Below are positions 10,258-20,200 of a stretch of 64,000 nt of DNA, piece after piece. Where the stretch lies: assembly GCA_001839685.1 (NCBI GenBank), contig MLAK01000566.1:4507-68506 (forward strand). Reading direction: 5' to 3'. Numbering within the stretch: the stretch's first letter is position 1; the number at the start of each line of letters is the position of its first letter. The notes under the pieces are model-generated. The model ran no database searches, was not told the origin of the DNA, and saw only the letters and a program-made list of their open reading frames with translations. Made by a program: the position numbers and the translations under genes. This DNA is from Tritrichomonas foetus (taxonomy: Eukaryota > Parabasalia > Tritrichomonadida > Tritrichomonadidae).

Positions 10258-10568
10258 ATTCTTGAAATTGTGAATAATTCAGAAATTAGTAATTTTATGA
10301 TTGTAAATGATGATTATGTTTATCTACAAATGATGTAAAGATAATTATGTTAGTGAAATGAATAAATGTTTGTTATCTTTGATAGCCAATTGCGTTTTTG
10401 TTTTTTAGAGTTGTAGTTTTTGATTGATTAATCTAGCAAAATAAAATGGACAACATCGAGAACATTCCACTGTTAGAAAATCAAATTTGTCAATGATTAT
10501 GTATAATAACACATTTATCATAAAATACAAAAAAAAAAAAAAAAAGAAAAAGAGCAACATAGAAACAT
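10258..10568. other. Intergenic 3'-3' region with a poly(A) run
   Basis: Separates the stop of the ADK-like gene (+) and the stop of the bromodomain gene (-). An A-run interrupted by one G spans about 10528-10551. No gene or RNA is recognised. Confidence 0.6.
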
Positions 10569-11021
10569 TTATTGATACTTCACTTCATAATTAGTTGGTG
10601 TATGGTCAAGTTCCTTTTGTAAAGTTTGATTATATTGTAAGATTTGTGTCGAATATTTTTTCAATTTATTAATAAATTCTTCTTCGATTGTTGTCGAGAA
10701 GTTTTCGAGTTTCTTGTTCATTCTGTATTTTCCAAAATTCGCTAAAAATCCAAAACTTGATTGCTCCCCATTATATAGGATGCAATTTGACCATATCAAA
10801 TTCATATCATAAACATACTCTGAGAATTTTTTATATCGATCGGATTTTAGTCGTTTCATGACTTCGTTTAAGCACATCGGCTCCTTCACGATTTTCAGAT
10901 AATCTTTGGCTTCAGAAAGCTCAACTTTGTTTTTGAATACATAAAAAGTGTCGGATTTCATAAAAGAATTTGTGAGTTGAATGCATTTTTGCTTTAAGAA
11001 TGGTGACATCGGCTGATTCAT
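10569..11021 (-). CDS. Small bromodomain protein
   Basis: 150 residues, starting at ATG complement 11019-11021. The bromodomain core is clear: DYLKIVKEPMCLNEVMKRL at about 40-58, the helix YKKFSEYVYDMNLIWSNC at about 63-80, then ILYNG, in which Asn84 is the expected acetyl-lysine-binding Asn. The C-terminal 60 residues form a charged helix. Bromodomains bind acetylated histones. The protein is little more than the domain itself, so it may be a subunit or adaptor of a chromatin complex. It ends 311 bases from the oppositely oriented ADK-like gene. Confidence 0.85.
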   Translation of the reverse strand: MNQPMSPFLKQKCIQLTNSFMKSDTFYVFKNKVELSEAKDYLKIVKEPMCLNEVMKRLKSDRYKKFSEYVYDMNLIWSNCILYNGEQSSFGFLANFGKYRMNKKLENFSTTIEEEFINKLKKYSTQILQYNQTLQKELDHTPTNYEVKYQ

Positions 11022-11291
11022 TTTGGTTCGATTTATAAAAATTCGTTAACTGATCGATCATTAACCACATATTCAATTTTCAAGCTCAGGTGAATCTTCA
11101 TAAATGATTGTCATGAGCGGTCTCTTCCATTGAGAAATTATTGGACACTAGCTGAAAGAGTGTAATCAATATATTTGAAGAACTAAAAATTTTGAAATCA
11201 ACAAAATGAAGAAAATAGCCAAAAGAGAAAAAAATAGGTTGAATTGAATAGTTTGACTTTGATGTTTATTAGAAACAATATTTGTGGCATT

Positions 11292-11696
11292 TCACTCTTC
11301 CTTCCCTTTCTTCGTTGTTCCAAGGAGAACTTTGTGGATGTGTGGAACAACACCGGCTGATGCGATTGTGATGTTTGAGAGGAGTTGATTCAATTCTTCA
11401 TCGTTTCTGATGGCGAGCATAATGTGACGTGGCGAGATACGTGTTTTCTTGTTGTCGCGGGCTGCGTTTCCTGCAAGTTCGAGAACTTCGACTGTTAAAT
11501 ATTCGAGGACTGCAGCCATGAAGACTGGTGCACCTGCACCAACACGCTCACCATAACGTCCTTCACGAAGGAAACGATGAAGACGACCGACTGGGAATTG
11601 AAGACCCGCACGCGAAGATCTTGTCTTTGGATGTTGGCGCTCACCATCGACGGCTGTTTTTGTGGCTGTTTTCTTAACACCTTTCTTTGCTGGCAT
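11292..11696 (-). CDS. Histone H2A, copy 1
   Basis: 134 residues, a core nucleosome histone. [17 protein letters not shown], the acidic-patch region, [25 protein letters not shown] and the helical core follow H2A order. The C-terminus ends KKGKEE, so the SQ(E/D) motif of H2A.X is absent, and the loop residues do not suggest H2A.Z. The protein is identical to the one encoded at 15290. Codon use is much less AT-rich than in neighbours, as expected for a highly expressed gene. A TCATTTTT initiator-like element (minus strand, 11702-11709) lies about 6-13 bases upstream. No H2B partner gene is adjacent. Confidence 0.98.
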   Translation of the reverse strand: MPAKKGVKKTATKTAVDGERQHPKTRSSRAGLQFPVGRLHRFLREGRYGERVGAGAPVFMAAVLEYLTVEVLELAGNAARDNKKTRISPRHIMLAIRNDEELNQLLSNITIASAGVVPHIHKVLLGTTKKGKEE

Positions 11697-11701
11697 TCTG
11701 T

Positions 11702-11709
11702 AAAAATGA
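11702..11709 (-). promoter_or_regulatory. Initiator-like element of H2A copy 1
   Basis: Minus-strand TCATTTTT, identical in sequence and spacing to the one before copy 2. If TCA's A is +1, the 5' UTR would be about 11 bases. Confidence 0.5.
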
Positions 11710-12027
11710 TTTTCAATTCATGAATTCATGATGAAGTGAAAAGTCATTTTCTTCATATTGAAATTTTTAAAAGAGTCAAAAGACGAAATAAAAGGCGCGA
11801 TAAGAATCTTTTAAATCAATAAAATTCTGCTGGAACAAAATGGCATTGATAATTGAGAATATTTTATCGTCATTCTATACAAAAATATCATTTAATTATT
11901 ATAAGTGCATAATGTCAAAAATCCCTATATCATTGGATTAATTTTGAATGGTCTCATTGAAAAATATTTCATTTCACTTTAATTTCAGGCATTGCCTCAG
12001 ATAAAAATTTCTTGACTTCATTTTTGC

Positions 12028-13644
12028 ATGGATCGACTAAGAAAAATTGAAAAAATTTTGCTGAAGATTCCTAGCCAACAGAAAAACTATACTGCTGCTA
12101 TTGATGACATAATTGGTTTATTAAATAATGATGAAAAAATGTATCCTTCTTTCATCAGAACATTCTTAAGCGCATGTTATTCACACCACTTATGTGTGGA
12201 TACATATATTGAATTATTGAAAAATTTAAATGGAAAAATACCAGACTTGGAAATTTATTTTGAAAGTATTTTTACAAAAGAAATTCAAAATACTTTAAAT
12301 TATTATTCACTTATTTCTTATCCTTTATATATAATCAATAAATATTTCAATATGTTGTATTTTTCCGAGATATATGAATATACACCATTAGAAGAAAGTA
12401 TCATCAATGATGATGTTGAAACATTCCAGTCTATTATTCATCAAAGAGGTATATTTAATTTCACCTTACAAACAACCGCAATGAATATTCTCACAGAAGT
12501 TCATTCTCCAATATTAAAAGATGAAATTTACTCAATAGAGCACTTTACTGAAAGGAACAATTTCATGTCTTTTCATTTCATTTCATATGCAGCTTTTTAT
12601 GGGTCACAGAAATGCTTTATTTATCTTTTCCTGAATACTCCTGAATATGAATTGCCAGATGATCTTCAGATTTATGCTGTATGCTCTGGAAATCCACAAA
12701 TTATTCATTTATTAGAACAGAAGGGTATGAATTTTTATCATACTATTTCTTATTCTATTAAATATCATCGAAATGATGTTTTTGAGTGGATTAGGGAAAA
12801 ATATAACATACAATATCATAACAATTCAATTATTGAAAATTCTATGCATTTCAATAATTGTAAATTACTGAACAGAATCATATCTTATTTATCATCTATT
12901 ATTAACCAAACCCACTATATCGGTTCATTTATGAAGGAAGCTATTGTCAATGACAATTATTATTGTCATCAAAAATTTCAAAATAACTATGATCTTTCTA
13001 CTAAAGTAGCTTTTTCTTTATGTATAAAAAATGGAAGTTATATCTTGACCAAATCTCTTAATCTTATTCCAGATTATGGAAAACTTTCTAGGGACCAACT
13101 AAACGAAATTATTGATAGTTATAATATAAAAATGGTTCAATTGGCATTCGTGTCCGATTATATATATACATGCAATATACATATAAATTTTTCTATAAAT
13201 CCTTCAATATTTATCGACCAAATTACTGCAAACCAATGTTTAAATGAAGATTTAAACGGATTTTATTATCTAGTCATCAATCATAAAATAGATGATATTA
13301 ACACGCCCATATGTATTTCTTACAATTTAATTCATTCTGTAATATTGGTTTATCATCAATTTTCTGAAAATGGATTTGATTCAGAAAAAAAGTTTATAAT
13401 CAAGATATTTAAAGCTCTTCTAGAAGAATATCCTAATATTGACATCAATTCTACATATCAAGGATATTATGGGGAATGTGGTCAGGGATGGGGAAAAATA
13501 GAAAGTTATAATAATATAACACCTCTTCATATGGCATGCAACATGGGAAGTTTAGAAATAGTGAGTTTATTGCTTGAACATAAAGATATTCAGATTAATG
13601 TAATCGGGGAATACCAACTCACAGTAGTTGTTTTATTTTTTTGA
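12028..13644 (+). CDS. Ankyrin-repeat/DUF3447-like protein, C-terminus probably broken
   Basis: The 538-residue frame starts at ATG 12028. The N-terminal 150 residues resemble the DUF3447-type module common in trichomonad ankyrin proteins, with short helical repeats and the typical LEESIINDDVETFQSII sequence. A canonical ankyrin unit, TPLHMACNMGSLEIVSLLLEH, appears at about 502-522. Shortly after it the frame runs into low-complexity VVVLFF and stops. Further ankyrin-like sequence continues downstream in the other two forward frames (see 13645-13855), so this copy looks frameshifted. The family has many members in trichomonads, and loss of single copies would be unsurprising. The gene lies between the two H2A arms. 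Confidence 0.7.
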   Translation: MDRLRKIEKILLKIPSQQKNYTAAIDDIIGLLNNDEKMYPSFIRTFLSACYSHHLCVDTYIELLKNLNGKIPDLEIYFESIFTKEIQNTLNYYSLISYPLYIINKYFNMLYFSEIYEYTPLEESIINDDVETFQSIIHQRGIFNFTLQTTAMNILTEVHSPILKDEIYSIEHFTERNNFMSFHFISYAAFYGSQKCFIYLFLNTPEYELPDDLQIYAVCSGNPQIIHLLEQKGMNFYHTISYSIKYHRNDVFEWIREKYNIQYHNNSIIENSMHFNNCKLLNRIISYLSSIINQTHYIGSFMKEAIVNDNYYCHQKFQNNYDLSTKVAFSLCIKNGSYILTKSLNLIPDYGKLSRDQLNEIIDSYNIKMVQLAFVSDYIYTCNIHINFSINPSIFIDQITANQCLNEDLNGFYYLVINHKIDDINTPICISYNLIHSVILVYHQFSENGFDSEKKFIIKIFKALLEEYPNIDINSTYQGYYGECGQGWGKIESYNNITPLHMACNMGSLEIVSLLLEHKDIQINVIGEYQLTVVVLFF

Positions 13645-13855
13645 TGTTTTATTTTGAATTTTATAATGATAATTACCAAGATGTGAAAGTTCTATTAATA
13701 TTTTTTCAGTTTTTTTAATTTTTTATATAGGAACTCCTTTAGATTTTACAGGTGATGAATCCATATCGATATCGAACCTCCTCATAAAACGGGGAGGAAT
13801 TAGAAAAAATATATCTCATTCCGAGAAAATTGATTGGCCCAATGAGTTATTTTAA
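13645..13855 (+). pseudogene. Out-of-frame ankyrin remnant of the upstream gene
   Basis: In a second frame, about 13614-13716 reads FEFYNDNYQDVKVLLI, which fits the second half of an ankyrin unit. In the third frame, 13730-13855 reads GTPLDFTGDESISISNLLIKRGG and continues to a TAA at 13853, which fits a final ankyrin repeat. No GTATGT donor or ACTAAC...CAG acceptor is present, so an intron does not explain the breaks. Confidence 0.6.
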
Positions 13856-14125
13856 AAAATAACTTCAAGGGGGAAAAAATAATTGATTTCATAGTGATAT
13901 TCTAATAATAAAAACATTTTCAATACTCTTATTCTTACCTTCAATTGATTTAACATATCTACGATCTGCCATCAGAATTTGACAGGTATTTATGATACTG
14001 ATGATATTTCTAATCATGGCCATAAAAATCAATCAGTTCTATTTTAAAATTCAACCAATATTTTAAAGAAAACACAAAAAATAATCGCTTTATTTAAGTA
14101 GAAGAAAGAAAAACAATGAATTCCA
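13856..14125. other. Intergenic, nothing recognised
   Basis: About 270 AT-rich bases between the ankyrin remnant and the MEMO1-family stop codon. No gene, RNA or clear repeat is seen. Confidence 0.5.
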
Positions 14126-14980
14126 TTAATCAGTTCGAATAACTCCTGCCATGTATGAAACACATGAATCATTTTTTGATGTGATGTTTGATGAATGAGA
14201 GTAGTGTGGGAACGATGCTCTCATTCCTTTAATTAGATTCATCATAATCAAAATTGGAAATCTCCCACAAATAGTATTATGCGTTTCATCAAGGTATGCT
14301 TCAAACTTTGAAGGGATTCCAGTCGAAATTTGAATTGTTGCATCACGATCAAGTTTTTCGATTTTTTCATGAACTTCTCCAGGCGAGTCTGGAAGAAATT
14401 GATACCTAAATCTTTCTCCCCAGTGACAAAAGTCACTTGAAATAACAAAGAGTGTTCTTTCATCAGCAAATGGTTCTAATGCAGCTGCTATTTCCGCACA
14501 TTTTTGGTAGCCTACATGACCCACCATTATTGGAACAATAGAAAAATCTTTATCTTTGAAAATAAATTTCAGCAGTGGAAATTCCATTTCCAGTGAATGT
14601 TCAATTTCAGCTGTGTCAATATCAAGTTTCTCAAAAAGGGAAGGATGATTCGTGAGAAGGGAAGTAACCATTTCCATATTGAATGGAATTGGTCCAAATG
14701 GCGTTTCAGCCGCTTTCGCATCTGCAATTGTGCAGCAATTAATGCGAACACGGTGAGAGGGGCCCATCACAACAACTCTATCAAATTGATTTGGATCAAT
14801 TTGTGCAAAAGCATGAAGTGATGTGAACACACAAAAACGATATCCTGCATGTGGAACAATAATTGCTCTTAAACGTCCTGGCTCTGCTTTGAATTTCACT
14901 TCAGATAATTTACTTTGAAGTAAATTCTCCAATGACTTTCCTGTGGGATACCAGGAACCTGCATGACTTGCTCCAAGCAT
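14126..14980 (-). CDS. MEMO1-family protein
   Basis: 284 residues, full length for the family (human MEMO1 is about 297). The N-terminal HAGSWYP, VPHAGY (His44), GPSHR (His76), EHSLEMEFPL, SSDFCHWG (His186) and HNTICGR (Cys238) match the conserved positions that line the metal or active-site-like pocket. The fold is related to class III extradiol dioxygenases. In animals it links receptor signalling to cell motility and has been reported to bind copper or iron; the role here is unknown. The start ATG is fixed by the family N-terminus. It is divergent from H2A copy 2, with 309 bases between the starts. Confidence 0.93.
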   Translation of the reverse strand: MLGASHAGSWYPTGKSLENLLQSKLSEVKFKAEPGRLRAIIVPHAGYRFCVFTSLHAFAQIDPNQFDRVVVMGPSHRVRINCCTIADAKAAETPFGPIPFNMEMVTSLLTNHPSLFEKLDIDTAEIEHSLEMEFPLLKFIFKDKDFSIVPIMVGHVGYQKCAEIAAALEPFADERTLFVISSDFCHWGERFRYQFLPDSPGEVHEKIEKLDRDATIQISTGIPSKFEAYLDETHNTICGRFPILIMMNLIKGMRASFPHYSHSSNITSKNDSCVSYMAGVIRTD

Positions 14981-15276
14981 TTTAATTGGATAAATTATTT
15001 TTTATAAACGTTCGCTCACATGATCGTAAACGTTCTCTTGATATTGGAAATAAATTGGCAAGTATTTTTGACATTATGCACTTATAATAATTAAATGATA
15101 TTTTTGTATAGAATGACGATAAAATATTCTCAATTATCAATGCCATTTTGTTCCAGCAGAATTTTATTGATTTAAAAGATTCTTATCGCGCCTTTTATTT
15201 CGTCTTTTGACTCTTTTAAAAATTTCAATATGAAGAAAATGACTTTTCACTTCATCATGAATTCATGAATTGAAAA

Positions 15277-15284
15277 TCATTTTT
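15277..15284 (+). promoter_or_regulatory. Initiator-like element of H2A copy 2
   Basis: TCATTTTT, with the A of TCA 11 bases before the ATG at 15290. It matches the parabasalid initiator pattern TCA(+1)Y(T/A). Confidence 0.5.
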
Positions 15285-15289
15285 ACAGA

Positions 15290-15694
15290 ATGCCAGCAAA
15301 GAAAGGTGTTAAGAAAACAGCCACAAAAACAGCCGTCGATGGTGAACGCCAACATCCAAAGACAAGATCTTCGCGTGCGGGTCTTCAATTCCCAGTCGGT
15401 CGTCTTCATCGTTTCCTTCGTGAAGGACGTTATGGTGAGCGTGTTGGTGCAGGTGCACCAGTCTTCATGGCTGCAGTCCTCGAATATTTAACAGTCGAAG
15501 TTCTCGAACTTGCAGGAAACGCAGCCCGCGACAACAAGAAAACACGTATCTCGCCACGTCACATTATGCTCGCCATCAGAAACGATGAAGAATTGAATCA
15601 ACTCCTCTCAAACATCACAATCGCATCAGCCGGTGTTGTTCCACACATCCACAAAGTTCTCCTTGGAACAACGAAGAAAGGGAAGGAAGAGTGA
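15290..15694 (+). CDS. Histone H2A, copy 2
   Basis: 134 residues, the same protein as copy 1. The only coding difference I noticed is synonymous (GAA here, GAG in copy 1). Its promoter and 3' flank are shared with copy 1 through the inverted repeat, so both copies should be expressed alike. The C-terminus lacks an SQ motif. The stop TGA is followed by AAT. Confidence 0.98.
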   Translation: MPAKKGVKKTATKTAVDGERQHPKTRSSRAGLQFPVGRLHRFLREGRYGERVGAGAPVFMAAVLEYLTVEVLELAGNAARDNKKTRISPRHIMLAIRNDEELNQLLSNITIASAGVVPHIHKVLLGTTKKGKEE

Positions 15695-15787
15695 AATGCC
15701 ACAAATATTGTTTCTAATAAACATCAAAGTCAAACTATTCAATTCAACCTATTTTTTTCTCTTTTGGTTATTTTTTTCATTTTATTG

Positions 15788-16103
15788 AAGAGGTCGCTCA
15801 CAATAATTTATTCCAATCAGCGTTTCACAGAAATGAATACTTTACCAGCCCTTTAATGAGTTTGAACATCTGCTTTGTTTTTGAAATTCTTCAATTCGTC
15901 TTTATGCGAAATGCAACTTCATACAACAAAATTCTTATTATTTCCGAAAAATGAGATAATTTTTGACGAATAACGCGCCTATATATAATAGATACCACCG
16001 GAAGAAAGAAAGCAAAAGCAGCGAGTAAAAATAGTTTCCTTCGTTAAAAGAGAATTTCGAAGATAATTTTTTTAATAAACGTTCTTTTCACAATTTTTTT
16101 CCG
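15788..16103. other. Intergenic, promoter of small helical protein
   Basis: About 316 bases. It contains GCGCC followed by a TATATATAATAG stretch near 15980, and a TCACAATTTTTT initiator-like run just before the ATG at 16104. No RNA gene is recognised. Confidence 0.4.
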
Positions 16104-16679
16104 ATGGAAGCACCAGCAGATACTAATAATAGAGACTATCTTTTGCGTGTAATGACACTCCCAAATGAAGCACAGAAGAACCTCGAAAGACTGGCAGAGA
16201 AAAACCAAAGCCTTCACAATGTTTTAAATTCGCAAGATTTGATTATCACTGATATTTCCGAAACAATACCAAACGTCATGAATATTGAAGAAAAACTTGC
16301 TAATACAGATGCCGAACTGGAAAAAGTCAATCACCAGATAAACAATGCGCATTTTGTTTTATACGAGACTTTAACTAAACGAGAAAAGAACGGTCATTTC
16401 GTTGGTGACTTTCTTAAAAACATTCTGTCGAAACTTCAAACATTAATGGTTGAGACTTGTAATGACGCGCTTTCAAAAGGACTTACAGATGTTTCCATTA
16501 TGTCCGTAATCGATATCGAGCAGCAAGTTCTCAAAATTATAGAAGATATGCATAATGGTGGCATGTATCCCGAGACAGACGAAGAAGCTGGAAGTAGGGC
16601 AACCATTATTGAGATGCACACAAAGAAAATTCTCAATTTCTTAAAAGGATTTGTTGGAGAAGCAGATAGAACACTTTAA
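16104..16679 (+). CDS. Small helical protein, unknown
   Basis: 191 residues, almost all predicted helix by eye. A coiled-coil-like segment spans about 15-95 (NLERLAEKNQSLHNVL, then LEKVNHQINNAHFVLYETL). A second helical block follows and the acidic linker GMYPETDEEAGSRA precedes the final helix. Size and arrangement loosely recall small Mediator subunits such as MED4, but no diagnostic motif is visible and I do not assign it. TCACAATTTTTTT lies 15 bases before the ATG. The stop is TAA followed by A. Confidence 0.7.
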   Translation: MEAPADTNNRDYLLRVMTLPNEAQKNLERLAEKNQSLHNVLNSQDLIITDISETIPNVMNIEEKLANTDAELEKVNHQINNAHFVLYETLTKREKNGHFVGDFLKNILSKLQTLMVETCNDALSKGLTDVSIMSVIDIEQQVLKIIEDMHNGGMYPETDEEAGSRATIIEMHTKKILNFLKGFVGEADRTL

Positions 16680-17215
16680 AGTGTTTCATATTGAAGTCTT
16701 AAGTAACTTCACTACTTTTTGTTTTGTGTCTATATATTTACTCGCATAAATGGGCATTAACAAATATATTCGATGATATGCTTTATCGGAATTTTCTTCT
16801 TTTCATTACTTCTTCTTAATTTTTAGTGTCATATTCAATGAATATTATTTTCTTGAATATTTCAAAATTTTTGTTGTCAAATGTTTGAATCAAAATCATT
16901 GTAAATTGAAATTTGTAATATTTTTCTTTCAGATTGTATATAATATACTATTAAATCAATTTGGCATATTTATCTCTGTGCAGATTTGCTATCTCATAAG
17001 ATACTTCTATTCTAATATTCATTTTTTTTGATTTAAATGCATTCAAATCATAGAAACATTTTGAAAAATCGCCGTTTCCTACTTTTTGTATAATTTATTC
17101 TCGAAGTTTTCACAGCTGTTTTCGAATCATTTGAAATATTGTCGCTTTTTCAAATATTTTGAAAGATTATCGGTAGTTTTTTTTCAGAGGAGTTTAGATT
17201 TTTTTTGAGCGGGCA
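16680..17215. other. Intergenic, nothing recognised
   Basis: About 536 AT-rich bases between two genes on the same strand. It should hold the 3' end of the small helical gene and the promoter of the Tra1-like gene. No distinct RNA or repeat is seen. Confidence 0.5.
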
Positions 17216-20200
17216 ATGACTGACCAGCGATTTTCTCTCAGTTTGCTGGGATCAACACCTAATTTTGATTTGACAGATGACATCATCGACGAAATCGAAG
17301 ATTTTTTACTTTATGCAGTTGATTTGGAAGTTGATAATCATATTTATAATCTCGTCCAATTTTTTCAATTCCATTTAAGTAATTTTATTCGCTCACCAAG
17401 TCTCTCAATTGCCGACCAGCATTACCAGAAACGACTCCTAAGAGCAATGCGATTTTTCCGGCATAAATCATTAAATCAAAATTTATCAAAACAGCTTGAG
17501 GATATTTCTTTTTTCTATTTATATAAAGACAATTCAAATTCAATGTTTTCTTTTCCAAAACAACAAGCTTACGTTTTCTTAATTGATCATTTTTTTGCAG
17601 CAATTCATGGAGTTCCAGATCGTTGTCAAGAATTACTGAATTGGTCAATTGAATATATTAATACAGTTTATATGAATATTGGAAATGCTGATTTATCATT
17701 TTTTTTAACCATCATTAATTCACTTCCGGTTTTAATACGTTTCTTTCATTCAAATGTAAATATTACAAGAGTTATTTCTATATTAATTAATATTGCCCTA
17801 GCTGGAATGAATTTTTCACGTGCACCAAATTTCTTTGATTCTTTAGAAATGATAATTGCCAAATCTTTAAGGTTAGCTGCTCGTTTGATAATGACATATA
17901 AACAAGTAAATAATGATATTATTGGATATGTCCTTCAATTGAATGAAATGATGCAAGCTGATGAAATTGCTTTTGTGCATATTTATCAAAATTACTTAAT
18001 GGTGATGTGTGCCTTAATTCAAATTAATTATCCATATCGAAATGATGAACTATTGAAAATAATACCTTATTTATTTCGCTTTTTACCATTTTTCATTCAA
18101 ATGCCGCTTTTAAAAAGCAAAAAAATCTCGTTTTATTTACAAACTATTGAAATCTATTTTTCTCGCAATAGACTTTCAAAAGATACAGGGAAATTTTTTA
18201 ATACTAATCTCTGGAATCTATTAAGTAATTTTCATGGTCAATTACGAACAATTACATCTGCCTCAAATATTGTTTTTGCTTTAATGACACCTGAACTTTT
18301 CCAAGAAAATATTTATACTCAAATTACTATTTTGGAGAATTTAGTTTCTAGTCTTGAATTAATTAAACTTGATTTAGATTCTATAGCTTCTAAGGGACAA
18401 TCACTTGAACCTGAAATCTGGCTTGAAAGTAACAAACAAATAATGAATTTAATTCTTCATACATTGAAATTCGATTCAAATCAACAAATGAATCATGCTT
18501 ATCCATTGAAATTAAATCTCCTTGTTAGACTTGTTCGATATGTTTGCCATTATTTAAAGGAGTTCAGAGAAAAAATGTATTCATGCTTTATCGAAACTTT
18601 TTTAAATATTTTATTTTCTTTACATCCAATTGTTTTTCGTCAATTATTAGCTTTAACAATGAAAGATTTAATTCCCCGCGCTAATCATAATGGTTATTAT
18701 CGATTATTTAGTGCAATATTAACAAATTCATCACATTTGATTGATTTTCTTACGATTTTCTTTTCAACACTAACTGAAAATTTCGAAGAGTTTATGACCC
18801 CAACACCACCTCGATTACTACTTGAAATTACAAGAATGGTATTCAATTGCTATTTTATTGATGATAGTCAAAATCCAAAAATGATGCCACCAAATTCCCT
18901 TTGTACAGATTTATATAGATTCCTTATTAAAGCATTAACATCACAAAACAGTAGCATTTTTGAATTATTGTATACAATTTTTCGAAGTTTTGTGATTAGA
19001 ACAAATCGATCGGAGCAATTTAGACAAATTATTAAAAACAGTCCTTTTTTAATGCATAATGTTTTACATGCTTTAATTGATGATCCTTCAATGAAAGAAA
19101 AAGTTTCACTTCTAGCTTTATTTTTATTTCCCCTGTGTGATGTTCCTTCAAAATATAATGAATTATGGGTACAACTTTTTATTCCAGCAATTGAATCAGA
19201 AACAAAATCATCAATTGCCATGCCAGTAATAAATAAATGCACTTCTGGAAATTTTGCTCAATGGGTTTCTCAAATGAAAGAACCAATACAATCAAATTTT
19301 GTGGCAGCTTTAACATTGTATCCAACAGAACCAAATAGTCGAATTTTATTAGGAAGGATTCCAGATATTGCATGCAAACTTGCACTGAAAACGATTGCAC
19401 CTAATAAAAAAGACTTTTTGGTAATTATTGGTGGATTAAAAGTTTCTGCAAATGTTTTATTTAACTCAATAAAAAGGAATCGATCACCAACCGAAAAGGA
19501 TAAATTAGTTATTTTTGATTGTTATTGTCAAATAATTGGTAGCATGAAGTTTTATGAGGCCATTAATGATCAATTTACCATATCAATGACCAAATATATT
19601 CAAGAAAAAGTTCCTGAAAAATTTAATACAATGTATCAATTATTTACACCACCTGTTCAATATGCTGCTTTATTTCTTAGACAGAAATATGGAAAGCCCA
19701 TCGATGACATTATGATTGATGATACCAATATTAACTTGAATGATTTTTTGCAATATATTGCCACGCTTTGCTATTCTAAAATTACTGCAGAACCTGCATT
19801 AAATATTATCCACATGTACCTTAAATTTCTCGAACCAACAACAAAAATTCTTAAAATTAACATTGCTATTTTGCATGCATCACAGTTTTATCCTGATATT
19901 GCCAATACAATTTTATCTGAACAAATTTTATCAGGTAAGTTTTCAAATGATAATGTTTTACCAGAAATAAATCAACAATTTAGCCAAGCAATGATGATAC
20001 CAATTACTAACATTCGTAGATGTGCTTTAAAATGCATTTCTATTCTAGAGAAAAAATATGGCATGAAAAGTTCAATGGATAATTCTCGTGCAATTATCTT
20101 ACGCGATCTTTTGCCAATGTTGAAACATGATTTCATGAATAGTTATCACACTTGTACACGGTTTGAATTCATTTTTAAGAAGCCATTTACTGATGTACAG

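Larger units (their letters stand above)
11199..11922. repeat. Left arm of H2A inverted repeat
   Basis: Pairs with 15064-15787 in reverse complement, position x with 26986 minus x. It covers the complete H2A gene, about 226 bases of 5' flank and about 93 bases of 3' flank. Identity is near perfect where I compared it, with one synonymous change seen in the CDS (GAG versus GAA). The outermost 30 bases show a few mismatches. Confidence 0.9.
15064..15787. repeat. Right arm of H2A inverted repeat
   Basis: Reverse complement of 11199-11922. Sequence similarity stops abruptly at 15064 on the inner side and fades over about 25 bases on the outer side, so the duplicated block is about 724 bases, gene plus flanks. 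Confidence 0.9.
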
